Source: Phorcus lineatus
Lineage: Eukaryota; Mollusca; Gastropoda; Trochida; Trochidae
Length of the DNA stretch: 64,000 nt
Assembly: GCA_921293015.1 (NCBI GenBank)
Contig: OV121090.1
Span: forward strand, 37,173,082-37,237,081
Direction: 5' to 3'
Shown here in pieces: positions 12,520-24,366 of this stretch (within the stretch, counting starts at the first letter, position 1; each line of letters opens with the position of its first letter). The notes below the pieces were generated by a model. It made no database searches. It was not told the DNA's origin and saw only the letters and a program-made list of their open reading frames with translations. Both the position numbers and the translations under genes were made by a program.

Positions 12520-14144
12520 ATAAGGAGCTTGGAGGATATGTAGGGTAAGAGGACTAGAATTAATTGCTTTACCTTAAAACAAAATGTCATTAGATAATAG
12601 ATAATGAAGCAGAAAAAGTCTTATTTACAAAAGCGGCAAGTACAAACCCGTACAATATCAGATGACTAGAAATTAGATATCCATCATAATAAGCAAGAAA
12701 TCCAAATTTTACCTCGCTTTTCGACAACATGCTGGTTCAAAGGAAATTGTCTGCCAAACACTTTGTCACGTGACCCGACTCAACAACATGATAGATAATG
12801 CTAAGAGCATCCATCTTATGTCAGACGTGCAATTATTTCAAAATGTTTCGAAAAGCTGCAACCCAAATTAGTTTTAGAAGATTTATTTCATTATTTTTGG
12901 TTGGAGCAATATAAAAGATATTGAATGTCACTGATAGCATTTCTTCTACGACAACTCTTTTGATAATCAGTTACAATCTGTTAACCCAGAAGAGTCATGC
13001 CAATAACAAGATAAAGAACCCGTGGCCAGCAAGATATTGGGGTAAAACTCCCTTTGAATGACAACACCTTTTGATAAAGCTCTGGTACATTTTGTTACTT
13101 CCGATGTTCAATCAATGGCAACTTAATGCTTATTTCATCGTTTAAAAATTTTTAGTTTCGAAAACTAAAATATACTCTTCATTCTTTATTTTCACGTGGG
13201 CGACTGTAACGTTAGGCACTCTTTAAAAGGCCGTAAATGTCAGTTTGAAACATCATTTCCCATTGTCTCCTCATTTGTCTTGAAGAGTCCATTAAAGGCT
13301 ATCCAATAACAGCTGAGGTCTAAGTGGAGAAAACTGTAATATGAAGGCATGACCATTTGCAATATCTTTAAGTAAGACATTTTGAGGTTTTCGCTACAAG
13401 GTCAATAAACTGAATCGTCAACTGTGTCAAGGTATATTCAAATGATGACAAAGAATAAAGGTTTGATTTACAATGGTGAATATATATATATATAAACATG
13501 CGTAAGAAGTATCACACGTAAATGTCTTAATGTGCCTGTGTCTGTTGTTTTTATCAATTTGTACATAAATTCTTGTATTTTTTGTTGTTCCTGTACTGCC
13601 TTTGGTGAGGATGTGAGTCAAATGAATGAATCTGACCGACTGAATCTGCAAATAGTCATTGTCATTGACATTTTGTATGGTCGCATCTATTTTCAAAAAT
13701 GAAACCGTAGTGTATACATCTGATAAGTTTAAAGTGACAGAATGAACATTAATTTAGGTCAAATGTGTTATCTTACGAATATTAAACATATCTAGCAAAA
13801 TCCACTCGTTGCCATTTTTGTGTGAACACCTTTTTAATGATTTGCAATAGGGAAATGGATTGGCATAGCTTAAATGATCACGGTACGTTCACTTTAAAGC
13901 TGCTTAGTGCATTTGGTTATAATGTTTGTTGGTAACACTGCCTTCATATGTTAGAATAATCGCATTCGCTGATGGTGGATATCATCTGTCATATCAATAC
14001 ATGTCTAATTTAAATATGTGGCACTGACTGTCTGTAATTGTAAAAGTAACTGTCCATCTATACGTAACAAAATCTGAATAAGTAGAGAGCACTGTCATTG
14101 ACCTCAAAGAGTGAGCATGTTCCAGACATCAACCAATATATTGT
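12520..14144. other. No gene recognised
   Basis: AT-rich DNA. A short TA microsatellite lies at 13483-13495. The open frame 13427-13696 (minus) has no splice context and a low-complexity, isoleucine-rich translation, and was not accepted. Confidence 0.4.
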
Positions 14145-14357
14145 TCAAGAGCACTTTGAGATAGCACAGTTGCAAAAAATCCTAATGAATATCCGTCTGT
14201 AAATATATTTCCGTGAATCCATTCTAAGATCTCTGTCATCGGTAGCAGCCAAGAAATCGAAAATAATTTTGAAGACTTTACCGATAAGATTGTAGACGTC
14301 TATGTTAAACAATGAGGTCGATTCCGTTGTTGGTAAGTACCACCTGAGTATATATCT
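14145..14357 (-). CDS. Weak candidate terminal exon
   Basis: On the minus strand an acceptor-like ctcag near 14358 opens about 70 codons to a stop at 14145-14147. The peptide includes FNIDVYNLIGKVFKIIFDFL followed by AATDDRDLRMDSRKY, which reads like protein, but the upstream pyrimidine tract is poor. No family is recognised and no partner exon was found. It may be a chance frame. Confidence 0.22.
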   Translation of the reverse strand, partial: RYILRWYLPTTESTSLFNIDVYNLIGKVFKIIFDFLAATDDRDLRMDSRKYIYRRIFIRIFCNCAISKCS

Positions 14358-16307
14358 GATATATTTTTGTTTTGAACAAGATGTAAGTAAAACAATACAA
14401 GTTAAGGAAGCGATATCGATTACACTTTGCATATGCATTAATTCGATAGACACTAGATAACTTCACCCCTACATAAAGTCACATGGAAGGGTTCACAGAA
14501 CGTTTATGGTATCAAAGATAGCCCATCAGTCTCAGCATTTTGTTGATAAAAATATGGTTGATGTTTCAAGTTCAACGCTGATACTACATTATGAAATCGG
14601 CTTCACCGTAACTCTTCACTTACATCTTCACATTACATCTATTTATAGGAGGATTGGTAAGGTAATAGCGCTCTGAATATTGGTAGTTAGAAATTATTAA
14701 ATTTAGGGGCTTGTCGTGTGCAATTTGAACTTTAGTTTAAACATTAAAAATGCTTTTTTAAGTCACAGGAGTGATATAGTGTAGTGTATCATAACACAAC
14801 ACAAACGTTAGGCGCCCAGACAGACACCCCTGTTGCAAAATAGAGTTAATTAATGTTGGACATGGTTTACGAAGCCAATAAGGCCATTTTCATAATTTCC
14901 TATAAAGCCTTCCTTTGACTGTAATGATGATATAAAACAATTTGTAAAATAATGATTTATGGCTTCATTTCACGAAAATCCTAGAACAGTTAAATGCCAA
15001 ATTCTGAATGAACCGCTATACTTTCAGCAAGCAAAAACAAAGACATTATCAATTTGAAATGATTGACACAAATTGAGATATGAAAATATCATTACAGCCT
15101 AACTTCAACACAATATTGACAAATGTTGGTAATTGTATGGAAGAACACTGTAAGAATCCGCTTTTAATAAAGTCCCTCATATAACTTACGGGGATATTGC
15201 TTAATGTCTACTTTTCACGCAATCATGCGCTTTGCCATTACTTAGACCTGCTCAATCTCAAGGTTTATATAAATCATATGGTAGAACAATTTACAACTTG
15301 TAATTAGGTCATTATATTAAGAAAGTGATAATTGAGTCCAATAGGCCTTTCCGTACGACATTGGCCTAAATTCAGGCATTTTAAGGCCTGTTAGTTCGAT
15401 TCTATGATCTAAATATATTGATCGTAAACCATCTTCTCCCAACTGTTAAACTCACACTAAGGTGGTAAAAATAAAATGTCGTAGTGGCAGGTGTTTGAGT
15501 TAGACACATTTATATGTTGAAAGATAGTGGTTCATAACACTTGTATTCCCATTGGACTCTAGCCGAAACTCGGCTGATGTATTCATGATTCAAAGTTGTT
15601 GATTAGAACAGTAATGCTATGCTAATTAATTCGTATTTACGTGAACGAAATATCACGAATTGATATATTTTTCTCTTTTAACCTACCGAACATTGTGAAT
15701 TCATTTCTTCTTATCTCAATATTTGCAACAAGATTTTTTTTAAATTTAAGATGTTTTAACTCAAGAACACAAATTTTTTTAAAAACAATATCCTGTCTAT
15801 GGCAGCATGTGCAGAGATAATTCTTATGGGAGCAACGGAGAGGAATAATCATAGAAGGGAGAACTCTTTTCATATTTTTTATTCAAACAGATTTAAGATA
15901 AACATACGATTGTTTTTGCACAAGCTATAAGTCCTTCAAAGGTATTTGTCAAATGATAATATGACATTTGAGGATATTCATCTGCGATATACTAGATCAA
16001 AGGACGCCAAATTACTAATATCTGGGAAAGAGAAAAAAACATGCGAGGCGAATTGTAAGCTCCAAGTATCATGAGTATGACATAAAGCACATACTGTAAA
16101 GATTTTTTTAGTGAGGTGAAGTAAACGTGATCACTAGTAATGCACTGGTGAATCTAACATAGACAATTATTTTGACATAAGAAGAAGAATGTAAGACTTA
16201 AGAATTAATCAAATATATAAGTCTCATTATTCATTTAAGGAACACATTATTACTTAAATGGCAATATAGCAAGACTACATTGACATAATATATTTTTTAC
16301 ACTTTAG

Positions 16308-16489
16308 ACATTTTATTTGCAAAGGATGATGGAATAATCCAACCAAAGGCGTATCACGATACCCAAGGACAACCTCATCACCAACTTGTAGCTATAAACC
16401 TTACAATTACAGGACATTACGTCTATTCGGAGTCTGTGACCATAACGGCAACCGAGGCACAGACACTTTTTTCTGTGAAATGCATATAA
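16308..16489 (+). CDS. Candidate exon at the start of duplicated segment A
   Basis: On the plus strand an acceptor (ttacactttag, ending 16307) precedes 59 open codons that end at 16487-16489, with a beta-strand-like tail such as VAINLTITGHYVYSESVTIT. The equivalent place in segment B (about 35276) keeps the ACAATTACAGGAC phrase after its own acceptor-like ttcag, but the frame that follows there is different. Segment B is instead open on the minus strand (35272-35531). The coding strand is therefore uncertain, and one copy may be decayed. Confidence 0.28.
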
Positions 16490-16597
16490 TGCCCACTGTG
16501 CCGTTTTCAGATTGTATACATATATATATTCTTAAAAATAAAAGACTGAAGATCAATCTTTGCATAACAATTCATTGCGTATACCAACAAATTACAG

Positions 16598-16683
16598 GGA
16601 TAAAGAGTTTGTTTGGGTCAAATATATCAAACGCTGTAATTGCTGTTATTTCATCAAGCAAATCTAGTTGTTGCGAGAAATAA
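16598..16683. other. Block 1 of segment A, exon-like on both strands
   Basis: On the plus strand an acceptor (caaattacag) is followed by an open frame ending SNISNAVIAVISSSKSSCC and a stop. Segment B gives the related ending SNVVNAVIVSSKPICY and a stop. On the minus strand an acceptor (caactag, exon from 16663) opens LLDEITAITAFDIFDPNK, against LLDTITALTTFDIITPN in segment B. Both translations are conserved, so the sequence is under constraint or recently shared, but the coding strand is not decided. The hydrophobic plus-strand version recalls a last membrane helix. The family is not claimed. Confidence 0.4.
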
Positions 16684-17100
16684 CCATTTATTGGCTATTT
16701 GGTTATGTGTACTGACAATAAGAAAGCTTTAGTCATGATATTTCTATACAACCATAAATTGACGCACCCTAATGACATTAACGTACATTGGGAGAATTTA
16801 TGGAAGCAGACGTCTGAGAACAAGAAAAGACTGATCATATTAGATTTGTTTATCTCAGAGTCAGCATCATTATATACTAAATCTTTGGGATGTTCTACGC
16901 ATCTTAATAATGGTTTTATTTCTGATAGCAAGTAGTTAGTGACTTACTGCTTGAGCAATATTTCAGCCATTACCAGCGTGATGACAAGTAATGGCCGAAT
17001 TTATTGATAATGGATGTAAGATTTATTCGAATTCTATCTAATTCATCGATAACAATTCATCACAAAGGTCAAATGACTTTCAAACCCATATGGTCCAAAA

Positions 17101-17165
17101 TAATGAGTTTTTATTTAGCGCTGCTTTGGCAATATTTCAGCTGACAGGGAGGTGAATCAAACCTA
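17101..17165. repeat. Possible fragment of a molluscan SINE tail
   Basis: The phrase tgagtttttatttagcgctgc with gcaatatttcagc resembles the tail of widespread gastropod SINE-type repeats. It is short and diverged. Confidence 0.3.
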
Positions 17166-18511
17166 GATTAAACTACGACGACCAATATGTCTAAGATACA
17201 TATATTATTATTATCAGCTTTATAAAGCCAAATTGTTTTTAAATGTACTTTAAAGCCAGGATCATGACGATGAAAATGATAGCATGACTAAATTAACATA
17301 ATTTGATTTGGGTGACATGAAAACCTACGGATATTTTTTCAAATCCTCGCCTCCTTACCTTCATATATACTAACATTGTAATGTAAAAAGAAAAATATAA
17401 TCCACGCCATTACCACAGATACGCGATTAATCAGTTTACCATTCCACCCTCTCCTCATATTACAACATACATATTAATTCATGGGCTCATCGTATTATGT
17501 TTAGGTAAACCATATTCAATATTCATTTATGTATCAAACAATGATGTATACATATTTGTGTTAACATTCCTTTAAATATGAATAAATACTACTGTGTATT
17601 ATGTAATGCAATTTATCAACTTTCATAACATTTTGCGGCTGAAATATCTTCATTTATGATGGTACAGTATTTATCTATTTTAAAAGGTAGCAGATTCAGG
17701 AAAGATTCTGTTTAGATTAGGGTCTTTGATAAGTAATTGACGTTAACTATACATTGTCTACAACGTACAGGTTTTCGGTAAACTTTGTAACCATGGAGGA
17801 AAATAAAGTTGCGAGAGCTGTGATAAATAACACTATTTTATTGATTTGAAGTTTTCTACAATCATTCAATTCTTCACAACAGTGTTTTCAGATAGAGAAC
17901 ATGTCAACAATAGATGAGACAGTGATGCTTATTGCAAGCTCAAGTTCACATAAAGCAAAAAGATATGATTGAATACTAAACGTTTTTAAGTCTATAAGAT
18001 ATTTGGAAAACGTCCAGAACCCATTTAGATTTTTACTGGATAGTAACACAAATACCTAGGCAGCTAAATATACCTACATTTCTACAACAGCCCCTTTTGC
18101 TTTGTATTCAGACAGTTCCAGAGGCAGAGTGATAACATGAGTTTGCGACTATAACAACATTGTAGCTTAAACGTCGTCGTGTGAAGTAGCAAGTGGATAA
18201 TTGTTGTGCAGAGTTATATACCAGTATATGTAGATTTTCTAAGATACGAGAAACTGAACCATAAATGAACCATCTCATAAATAAAGTTATTTGTTGGCTG
18301 CGTACAAATACATGTACCTGAATCGTATAACAATGTTTAATATGTAATGGTTAAACCGTATCTTTTAGCTCCCTGTAAGAGAAGCTTGTTCATGTGTACC
18401 ATTAATTAGAGGAATATCTTATTCACTACCTATGAGTAACTTTGTCACGTATCTTGTTTCCGACTAAAATGTAGTTATCAAAGGTTCCTCTTTCTATCAT
18501 TTAACACATCT

Positions 18512-18735
18512 TTGTCCTTTATTTAGTTAATGTCAGTTGCTCGAAGAAGATACCAAAGCGAGATGTCATAGATAGTCCTGATGGTTTCGACCTACAGGTA
18601 AACTCAGAAAGTAAACAACTGAGTGATGGTTGGTCACGTTTTGTATCTGCAGGGTGATTGACCACTTTATATACTTTTCTCTGTAAGCAATTGATATCGT
18701 TCTTGGGGTATTCAATTCTCCACATTTTCATTGTA
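18512..18735. promoter_or_regulatory. Block 2 of segment A, promoter-like conserved DNA
   Basis: It is conserved with 36503-36713, including aagcga-atgtcata-atagtcctgatg and ttttctctgtaagcaat. Both copies keep ATTGG/TTGG (inverted CCAAT) motifs followed by TCACG and GACCAC/GGCCAC. The alignment needs indels that break any frame, so regulatory DNA or untranslated exon is more likely than coding sequence. There is no direct evidence of promoter activity. Confidence 0.3.
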
Positions 18736-18869
18736 ATTCCCAAGAAAATGAGGACGTATTAGTTAAGTGAAAGCTAAATGTAGATGAATTCTTAACAGAA
18801 AGCAAAAGCAGACAGTAAATTGTTTTCTAAAAAATAACCTGTTCATTCCGGGGTATAAACTCATATTTG

Positions 18870-19064
18870 CAAAATGGAAATATTCTGACGACAAAGATAC
18901 AACCGTCTCGAACAGACTATTGGGATTGAATTGTCTTTCGCAGACAAATCCTTCGGCTCAGTGACACAAATAAAGGTCATATTATCAGTATCATTGCCTA
19001 AAGGCGTCGGTATAGGTCTCATTTGATCCTGCAAATCATTTCTAAATAAAGTTTTATTAGACAT
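18870..19064 (-). CDS. Block 3 of segment A, candidate exon
   Basis: It is conserved with 36850-37023. About 120 bp align without a gap, and both copies are open on the minus strand for more than 50 codons. The shared peptide is PTPLG then MTFIC then EPKD then KDNSI then C.RR. Differences fall somewhat more often at third positions. The plus strand is also open in a register that shares the same third positions (shared NRL, IELSF, QIKVI, GVGI), so codon-position bias cannot decide the strand. No domain is recognised. Confidence 0.4.
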
Positions 19065-20541
19065 ATTTCATGAATATAAGTACTTTCTGTAGTAAACCTG
19101 AAAATAGACAATACTACCGTAAAGCGTGGTTTGATTTGACACATTTCATAACTCTAATTAAATCTCATCGTCTTCAACAGAGAAGACAGCGACGCAATCT
19201 ACTCCTATGTAAAACGTATTATTTACCTATCTTGGCCTTAATCCTACAATTCTTAGTTTCGAAACTTGCGGGAGCAAGTCAGAGATCAGAGAATATTGTT
19301 TAGTAATGTATAAGTTGAAGAATACAAAGTTCTTAAGACTCAACACCTTGAGTGAAGCTTCTTATGGATGAGTTTCAAAAAAGGCAAATGATTTGTCACT
19401 ATCATATATTTATGAAACTAATAAGCATTGGATATACTGACTTGGTGTTTCATCCAGGGTTATACCCGTTCGTGGCGCTAAATTCATTATTTCACTGGCA
19501 TATGACTTCGTACAATACTTACATTGTATTCCATTCCAGTTTGTTGCTCCTATGAAACCATTAAACTTAAACCGTCAATGCCAACTAAATCACCCGTTCG
19601 GTGGTTAACCTCATTCATAGTTGCTAAACACTGCTGGTCTTGATGAACTATTCAATATCATATGACAGTGCGAACAATACATTTGATAAGATTCCTGTGA
19701 CACCATGGTAGCACACTCTGGTTCTTGCACCCTATCACATGTTATTTATATGATGACATAATAACACGATAAAGGCAAATAGAATTTATCACTATATTCC
19801 TATGAACTCATCTGACACACTCGAAAGAAAGTCGATATTTGTATTGACAATCTTAATAAAGAGATTCCTCAATCTCATTTCAATTATTCTCTAACTGACA
19901 CCAGCAGTAAGTTCTTCAGTATCTAATGAAAGGAAAGGATAGTTCCCGAAATAGTTCCCAAAGAATGGGAAATGAAAGAACGAGAGATAACTGATAATAG
20001 TACAATCAACTTATTTCAGTTGTCATCCCTTTACCTGTCTGTTATTAGCTCTATTTCAAATCATTTCCATTTATAGGCACAGCACAACTTCGAAATGGGA
20101 GCAATTTATTCCGCTCATTGCAAAATAATAAGAAAATATAATAATATTATCATATCTTTGACAAATAAGTGAAGATCCCATTAAATTATATTTCTATGAA
20201 TATTTCAAATCATAATTTTCTCCTGAAATAAAGAATTTTAAAATGAATAAATAAAGTTTATTCTTCAGACATCATTAATTTGATTAAGATCTAGATGATT
20301 CAAATTAAGGTATATATACTGCATAGAAATATCATTTAATCCTCTATCGTTTCGTTAAAAACATCATGATACAAATTATGTTGTTATTTCATGATTAACA
20401 AATGAACTCCCTGAAAAAAGCTTCTTCAATGCTTACACACGAAGATCTTTTAAAGATATTTACAAATACCTTACATAAGAACAGCGATATTTGTGGAAAA
20501 CAACAACAGAAGTCAGTCTCCTCTTCCCTTCTTGCGTACTT

Positions 20542-20810
20542 AGGGGAGGGATGGTGCAGTGGTTAGCGCGTTCGGCGTCGAATCAAACGGTTCGAATCCC
20601 TGGCGAATTCAGACACATGGCAACTTTATCTGCAGTAGAGAACTGTTCTACATGCAGTAAGATTTTGGATTTGGTTCGCTAGTTCCAGCTAATGCTCGCA
20701 GGTTTCACCGCAATGCACAATGGTGTTGCAGGCTTTCTCCCTGCAGTAATACTAGCAGCCCCGTTAACATTCTTGAATGCAGCGTCAAACCCCATATCAC
20801 CCAATCTCAG
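20542..20810 (+). mobile_element. tRNA-derived SINE, copy 1
   Basis: The head carries Pol III A-box-like (GTGCAGTGGTTAGCG) and B-box (GGTTCGAATCC) motifs. The body has the CTGCAGTAGAGAACTGTTCTAC phrase shared with the other copies, and the tail has the GCAGCGTCAAACCCCAT motif. Target duplications are not clear, and this copy is diverged. Confidence 0.8.
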
Positions 20811-21934
20811 CTCTTTTCTACAGAGGATTTTTTACATTCAACTGTCGGTAAGAGGCCAAAACAGACTACAACTATTGTCATTTGCCACAAAGCAGTTAGC
20901 TATAAAAGCCACACTTTCAGAACTGCAAAAATATTTGCCACCTGAAGGACACATGTACCTCAATGAAACCATGCTGTTTCTTTGGCGAGTAAACAAGTGG
21001 TCCATCTTACATTGAATAGTTGCTTCCCGTCTCCATTGCAAATGGCAGCTTGCGTACAAGCAACAAATACTAACGGTAAGCTGAACAAGATAGCCTGTTG
21101 ATTCTCAAATCCCCAGAAAAGAAACCTGAAATAAGGAACACTAAAGATGATCAATAACTAGAATGTATGAACATTTGACAGAAACTGCCTTTGTAAACGG
21201 TGAGTAAAGTTGATGGTCCATTTCATTCAACCGAGAAAGTGTTTTGTTACTGCTTGATTGTAAATATTGAACAAATATTGTTGTAATTTCGTAATTCATG
21301 TCTATGCATGATATCAATTATATTTGTATTAACCTAAAGGGCTTCAAATGGTTTGTCAGCTAATAACTCATAGCTGTTCTAACGTTTGACACTTGTGACA
21401 TTTGGTGTGTAGGTTATGGATGATTGAGGAAAATATTTTTCTTTGGTCTGGGTAATTATCAAATATAATGTATCCCATTTATGATATACGTCTATGAGGT
21501 CCCGCCAGCACGCATTAAAAAAATATTGTTGCTAGAATATGGGAAAAGTCTTACATACATTACTTTTCTTATGATAAATATATCTACTGAGGCCACATTT
21601 GTCAAAAACGATTCTGTTTGGAATGATGTTTCTGATGTTTGGAAATATTTCAATTAGTAAGTGAAAGAAACGATAAGCCATAATGTTTCTGCAAAATGTG
21701 TAAAGACATATATGGAATGTCGTTGTCCTTGTAAATTTATTTAATATGCAACAAAAAAAGCGACATCGAAATCACTCGTTCATTATCATATTAGCATAAG
21801 AATAGCCAAATTTCATGACTTTTGTGAATATAGTCTTTAACTCTCAATTTACAAGTACTAGTTCTTTCATTATTGTTTAATCACCTCAGAATGTCTTATC
21901 CAAGAAAGTCATGTTAGTAACTGTATTTGTTTGG

Positions 21935-22180
21935 CAGGAAGCTTAGAGGTCAAGTAAAGCAGACGGTCATCGATCTCAAACGAAATGTCATTTAATATCT
22001 AATAATAATCAATAACATTTCTATCTAAGCACAGTAATTCTGATCACAAGGATATAAACCGCCTCCCACACGGTAAAGGCACTGGACAGACTGTCACAGA
22101 TAAATCCTTCAGGCTATCGGTATAACTCAGGTTATTTGAAGGACCTAATTATAGAGTTTGTGGATGTGACAACGAATGAA
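21935..22180 (-). CDS. Block 4 of segment A, candidate exon
   Basis: It is conserved with 37725-37960. On the minus strand both copies read LGPSNNL(S/I)YT(D/E)SLKD(L/V)SVTV. Five of seven base differences in that run are at third positions and four are synonymous, which suggests coding. After it the copies differ by an indel and diverge in frame. On the plus strand both copies share TVTD.SFRLSV followed by a stop at the same place, and both keep a GGTATAA motif, so a non-coding explanation remains possible. The peptide recalls block 3 (KDLS ... VC ... RR), hinting at an internal repeat. Confidence 0.4.
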
Positions 22181-22394
22181 AAGTTCGAACATATTAATAT
22201 ATTCTTAGAATATTAACGTTATATTTGTATCATTTAAGATATCTATCTTGGTTTTCTACAAAACTCCCAAAGATAGCTAATTCTATACAGTTAGTTAAAA
22301 GAGGTAGGACTTTATTCAAAATATATGCATAATATCAATATAAACAAGTAAATAAATAATTGATGATCTGATTTTCTTTAGAAACGGTATGGTT

Positions 22395-22562
22395 AAGTCA
22401 AACTGCTTTCAAGACATGTTTCGACAGACGGTACGATTTTCTGGGATGAGCTGTTCTTTATAGTCTGATACACCTAGGTTATTTCTGGTGCGCCTGTCTG
22501 AGTACTGTTACCTAAAAGTTCTTTGAAGTATAAGTCGAAGATCATGAGCTTACTTAAAGAGC
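22395..22562 (-). CDS. Block 5 of segment A, candidate exon
   Basis: It is the most conserved block. The stretch TTCGACAGACGGTACGATTT and the next 12 bases are identical in segment B (38190-38222). On the minus strand it reads SDYKEQLIPENRTVCR, against SDFKEGLIPENRTVCR in B. On the plus strand it reads STDGTIFWDEL and stops soon after in both copies. In B the minus frame extends upstream from an acceptor-like tgtag, while copy A has stops there, so A may be decayed. No family is recognised. Confidence 0.4.
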
Positions 22563-22775
22563 CACTCCGTGATTTTCATAACATATTATTTACCTTTGAT
22601 AAGAACCTAAATGTCATATGTGGTGATATAAAATCAAAACATCTTAACTTTTCATGTCCAAAAGACATATATATGACAAATACTGGTTTTCCATGAAAAT
22701 CTAAAAACAGCCTTATAAATGCACAGAGGTGTAGATATCACGTCCATTACTAGTTATATAACCTAACAATCCCTA

Positions 22776-22896
22776 TCAACTCCTAACTGCCCTCCTGGTT
22801 GTTTTAGATAAGTCTTCGAAATTCCGTTTGACTATTTGACGCGCGCCACTGTCCGGTTTTCGATCATAAATGCGACGTTCTACCTTCGTATTGTCA
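22776..22896 (-). CDS. Candidate terminal exon, basic C-terminus
   Basis: A strong acceptor on the minus strand (ggtttttttacag at 22897-22898) opens 39 codons to a stop at 22776-22778. The peptide is highly charged and coding-like (KVERRIYDRKPDSGARQIVK), ending in a cluster of arginines. The single first base completes a codon from an unseen upstream exon. The open frame also continues upstream of the acceptor for about 25 codons, so an unspliced reading is possible. It has no clear counterpart in segment B. Function unknown. Confidence 0.42.
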
Positions 22897-23993
22897 CTGT
22901 AAAAAAACCAATAAGCTTTAAAATGTGTCTTTTTGGTAACAGTCGATACTTCGCGATCAAATGACACCATTGATTAAGTTTGGCATATATGACTCCAACA
23001 ACTCACGAAGTGGCTTTTTAATATTAACGGATTGTCATCAGGTGAGTTTCATCATATTCTAGTACTCAACTGAAATAAATTTATATCATCAGATATTTGT
23101 GGGGTATTTTATTGAACCATTATGGCGTATACATGTAACCAAAATCTAGAACTACTTGTATGCTTATAAGAGGTCTATGGTTTTCGTATGAATACTTACG
23201 AAATGTAAATAAAAAGTAGAGTCATTGGCTTTGTAGTCTTTCATGCTTTTATAAGTCATAGCAAGAGGCAATATAAACATTAAATAAAATGTTAATGCCA
23301 GATTCCAAACAAAAAGGTCAATTTTCAATGGTTTTGTATTATCGGTAAGAAGAAGAATTTTTCACCTTATTGAGGTCATTAGTCAACAAACTCGCAGTTT
23401 ATGTCACCGTTTGCAAAGGAATCTTGTTCATTAGAGTTCAACTTTCATGCTCTTGTTCCAGAACAAAGACACATAAATAGTTCTTGAGGGCATCTACCTC
23501 TGCTAAATGGTCACAAGGACACGATATCTGTGATTCAACACAGTGCATGTGGTTAGTGTTTCCCCGAGGTTGAAAAAGGGACAGGGTAAATATGTACCAA
23601 CAAGGGCACATTTTCATTCATAAGGGCATTTAAGTAGAAATATAAAAAAATCATTGAAGGTGAAGCATTTTGAAACATATATTTGTAAGTTGCTTGTATG
23701 TGGCAGCAAGTATTGATATCATTATCAAATATATTGTCAGTGTCAGTTTCACAGGAGAATTTTATACAGTAATATACAAAATTAATGAATATTATTATTT
23801 ATGGCAACATATATGAGGATTATCTTTAACAATCAATGCACCAAATATAGACATTATTCTTGTATGACTAAATTACTGAATAAAGATATTAATTAAATAA
23901 CCTCAGTATCAACATGAAATGTCAATACCAGGAATATCATGATTTCCTTAAGTCAAGAGCAAACAGGCTTGTGTGGATTGGGCATGTTGCCAG

Positions 23994-24333
23994 TCAAAAC
24001 TTAAGGTTTGCTATGAGCTTGTCCAGGAAATAGTCCTTGGATGAACCGATATCCTTCTGCCTCCCTGTGTGCAGTTCCAGCTTGTAATATGCATCAGCCA
24101 GAGAGAGGTAAGGGCCAGGTTTGCCCTTCATCTTTCTGAGTGCTTCTAGGGTTCTACTATGGTTAGATCCAAATACCACATCTAAAATACTTTTGTCAAA
24201 CCCGAGGGAAGTGAGCCGACATCACTCTGTAGACGAATTACAAAGAGTTTCTGGTGGGACATCAGCTGTTTGTAGAGGCCTTCTGCAGTAACACTTTCTC
24301 TTTCTCGTGATTAAGCCACATTGTATGCGCAGC
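23994..24333 (-). pseudogene. Frameshifted coding fragment, unknown
   Basis: On the minus strand one frame is open from about 24330 (ESVTAEGLYKQLMSHQKLF and onward). A second is open downstream (FGSNHSRTLEALRKMKGKPG and onward, then YLSLADAYYKLEL) to a stop at 23994-23996. The switch between frames lies near 24190-24200, where a one-base slip would join them, so this looks like about 110 codons of former coding sequence with one frameshift. Composition is GC-richer than the neighbours. The CAACGTTG element starts 34 bp beyond its upstream end, and another coding-like minus frame (27083-27349) lies on the far side. The two may be parts of one gene or element split by the insertion. Not recognised. 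Confidence 0.45.
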
Positions 24334-24366
24334 TATATTTATGGTGACTGTGCTCCCCCATCACTC

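Larger units (their letters stand above)
16369..23240. repeat. Duplicated segment, copy A
   Basis: At least six blocks occur in the same order and orientation here and in 35276-38560. The pairs are 16598-16790 with 35450-35680; 18512-18735 with 36503-36713; 18870-19064 with 36850-37023; 21935-22180 with 37725-37960; 22395-22562 with 38148-38310; and 23110-23150 with 38513-38548. Block identity by eye is roughly 65-85%, with unalignable DNA between. Copy A is longer, partly because of a SINE near 20.5 kb. This is an old tandem-type segmental duplication, probably of a gene or gene end. Confidence 0.75.

Noticed and set aside
16598..16683. Assignment of the plus-strand block 1 peptide to a four-transmembrane (MS4A-like) family
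   Set aside because: The resemblance is a short hydrophobic segment with terminal cysteines, and the strand itself is undecided.
16695..16935. Open frames on both strands in segment A
   Set aside because: They mirror each other without splice support, and the equivalent DNA in segment B is broken in both. Kept only as part of the duplicated block description.
20545..20620. tRNA genes suggested by A- and B-box motifs in the SINE heads (also near 33060, 39360, 52280 and 55720)
   Set aside because: Each is fused to the same conserved body and tail and several have target duplications, so they are SINE promoters, not functional tRNA genes.
20692..21154. Overlapping frames of 64-107 codons
   Set aside because: Partly inside the SINE tail and open on both strands, with no splice sites or recognisable composition.
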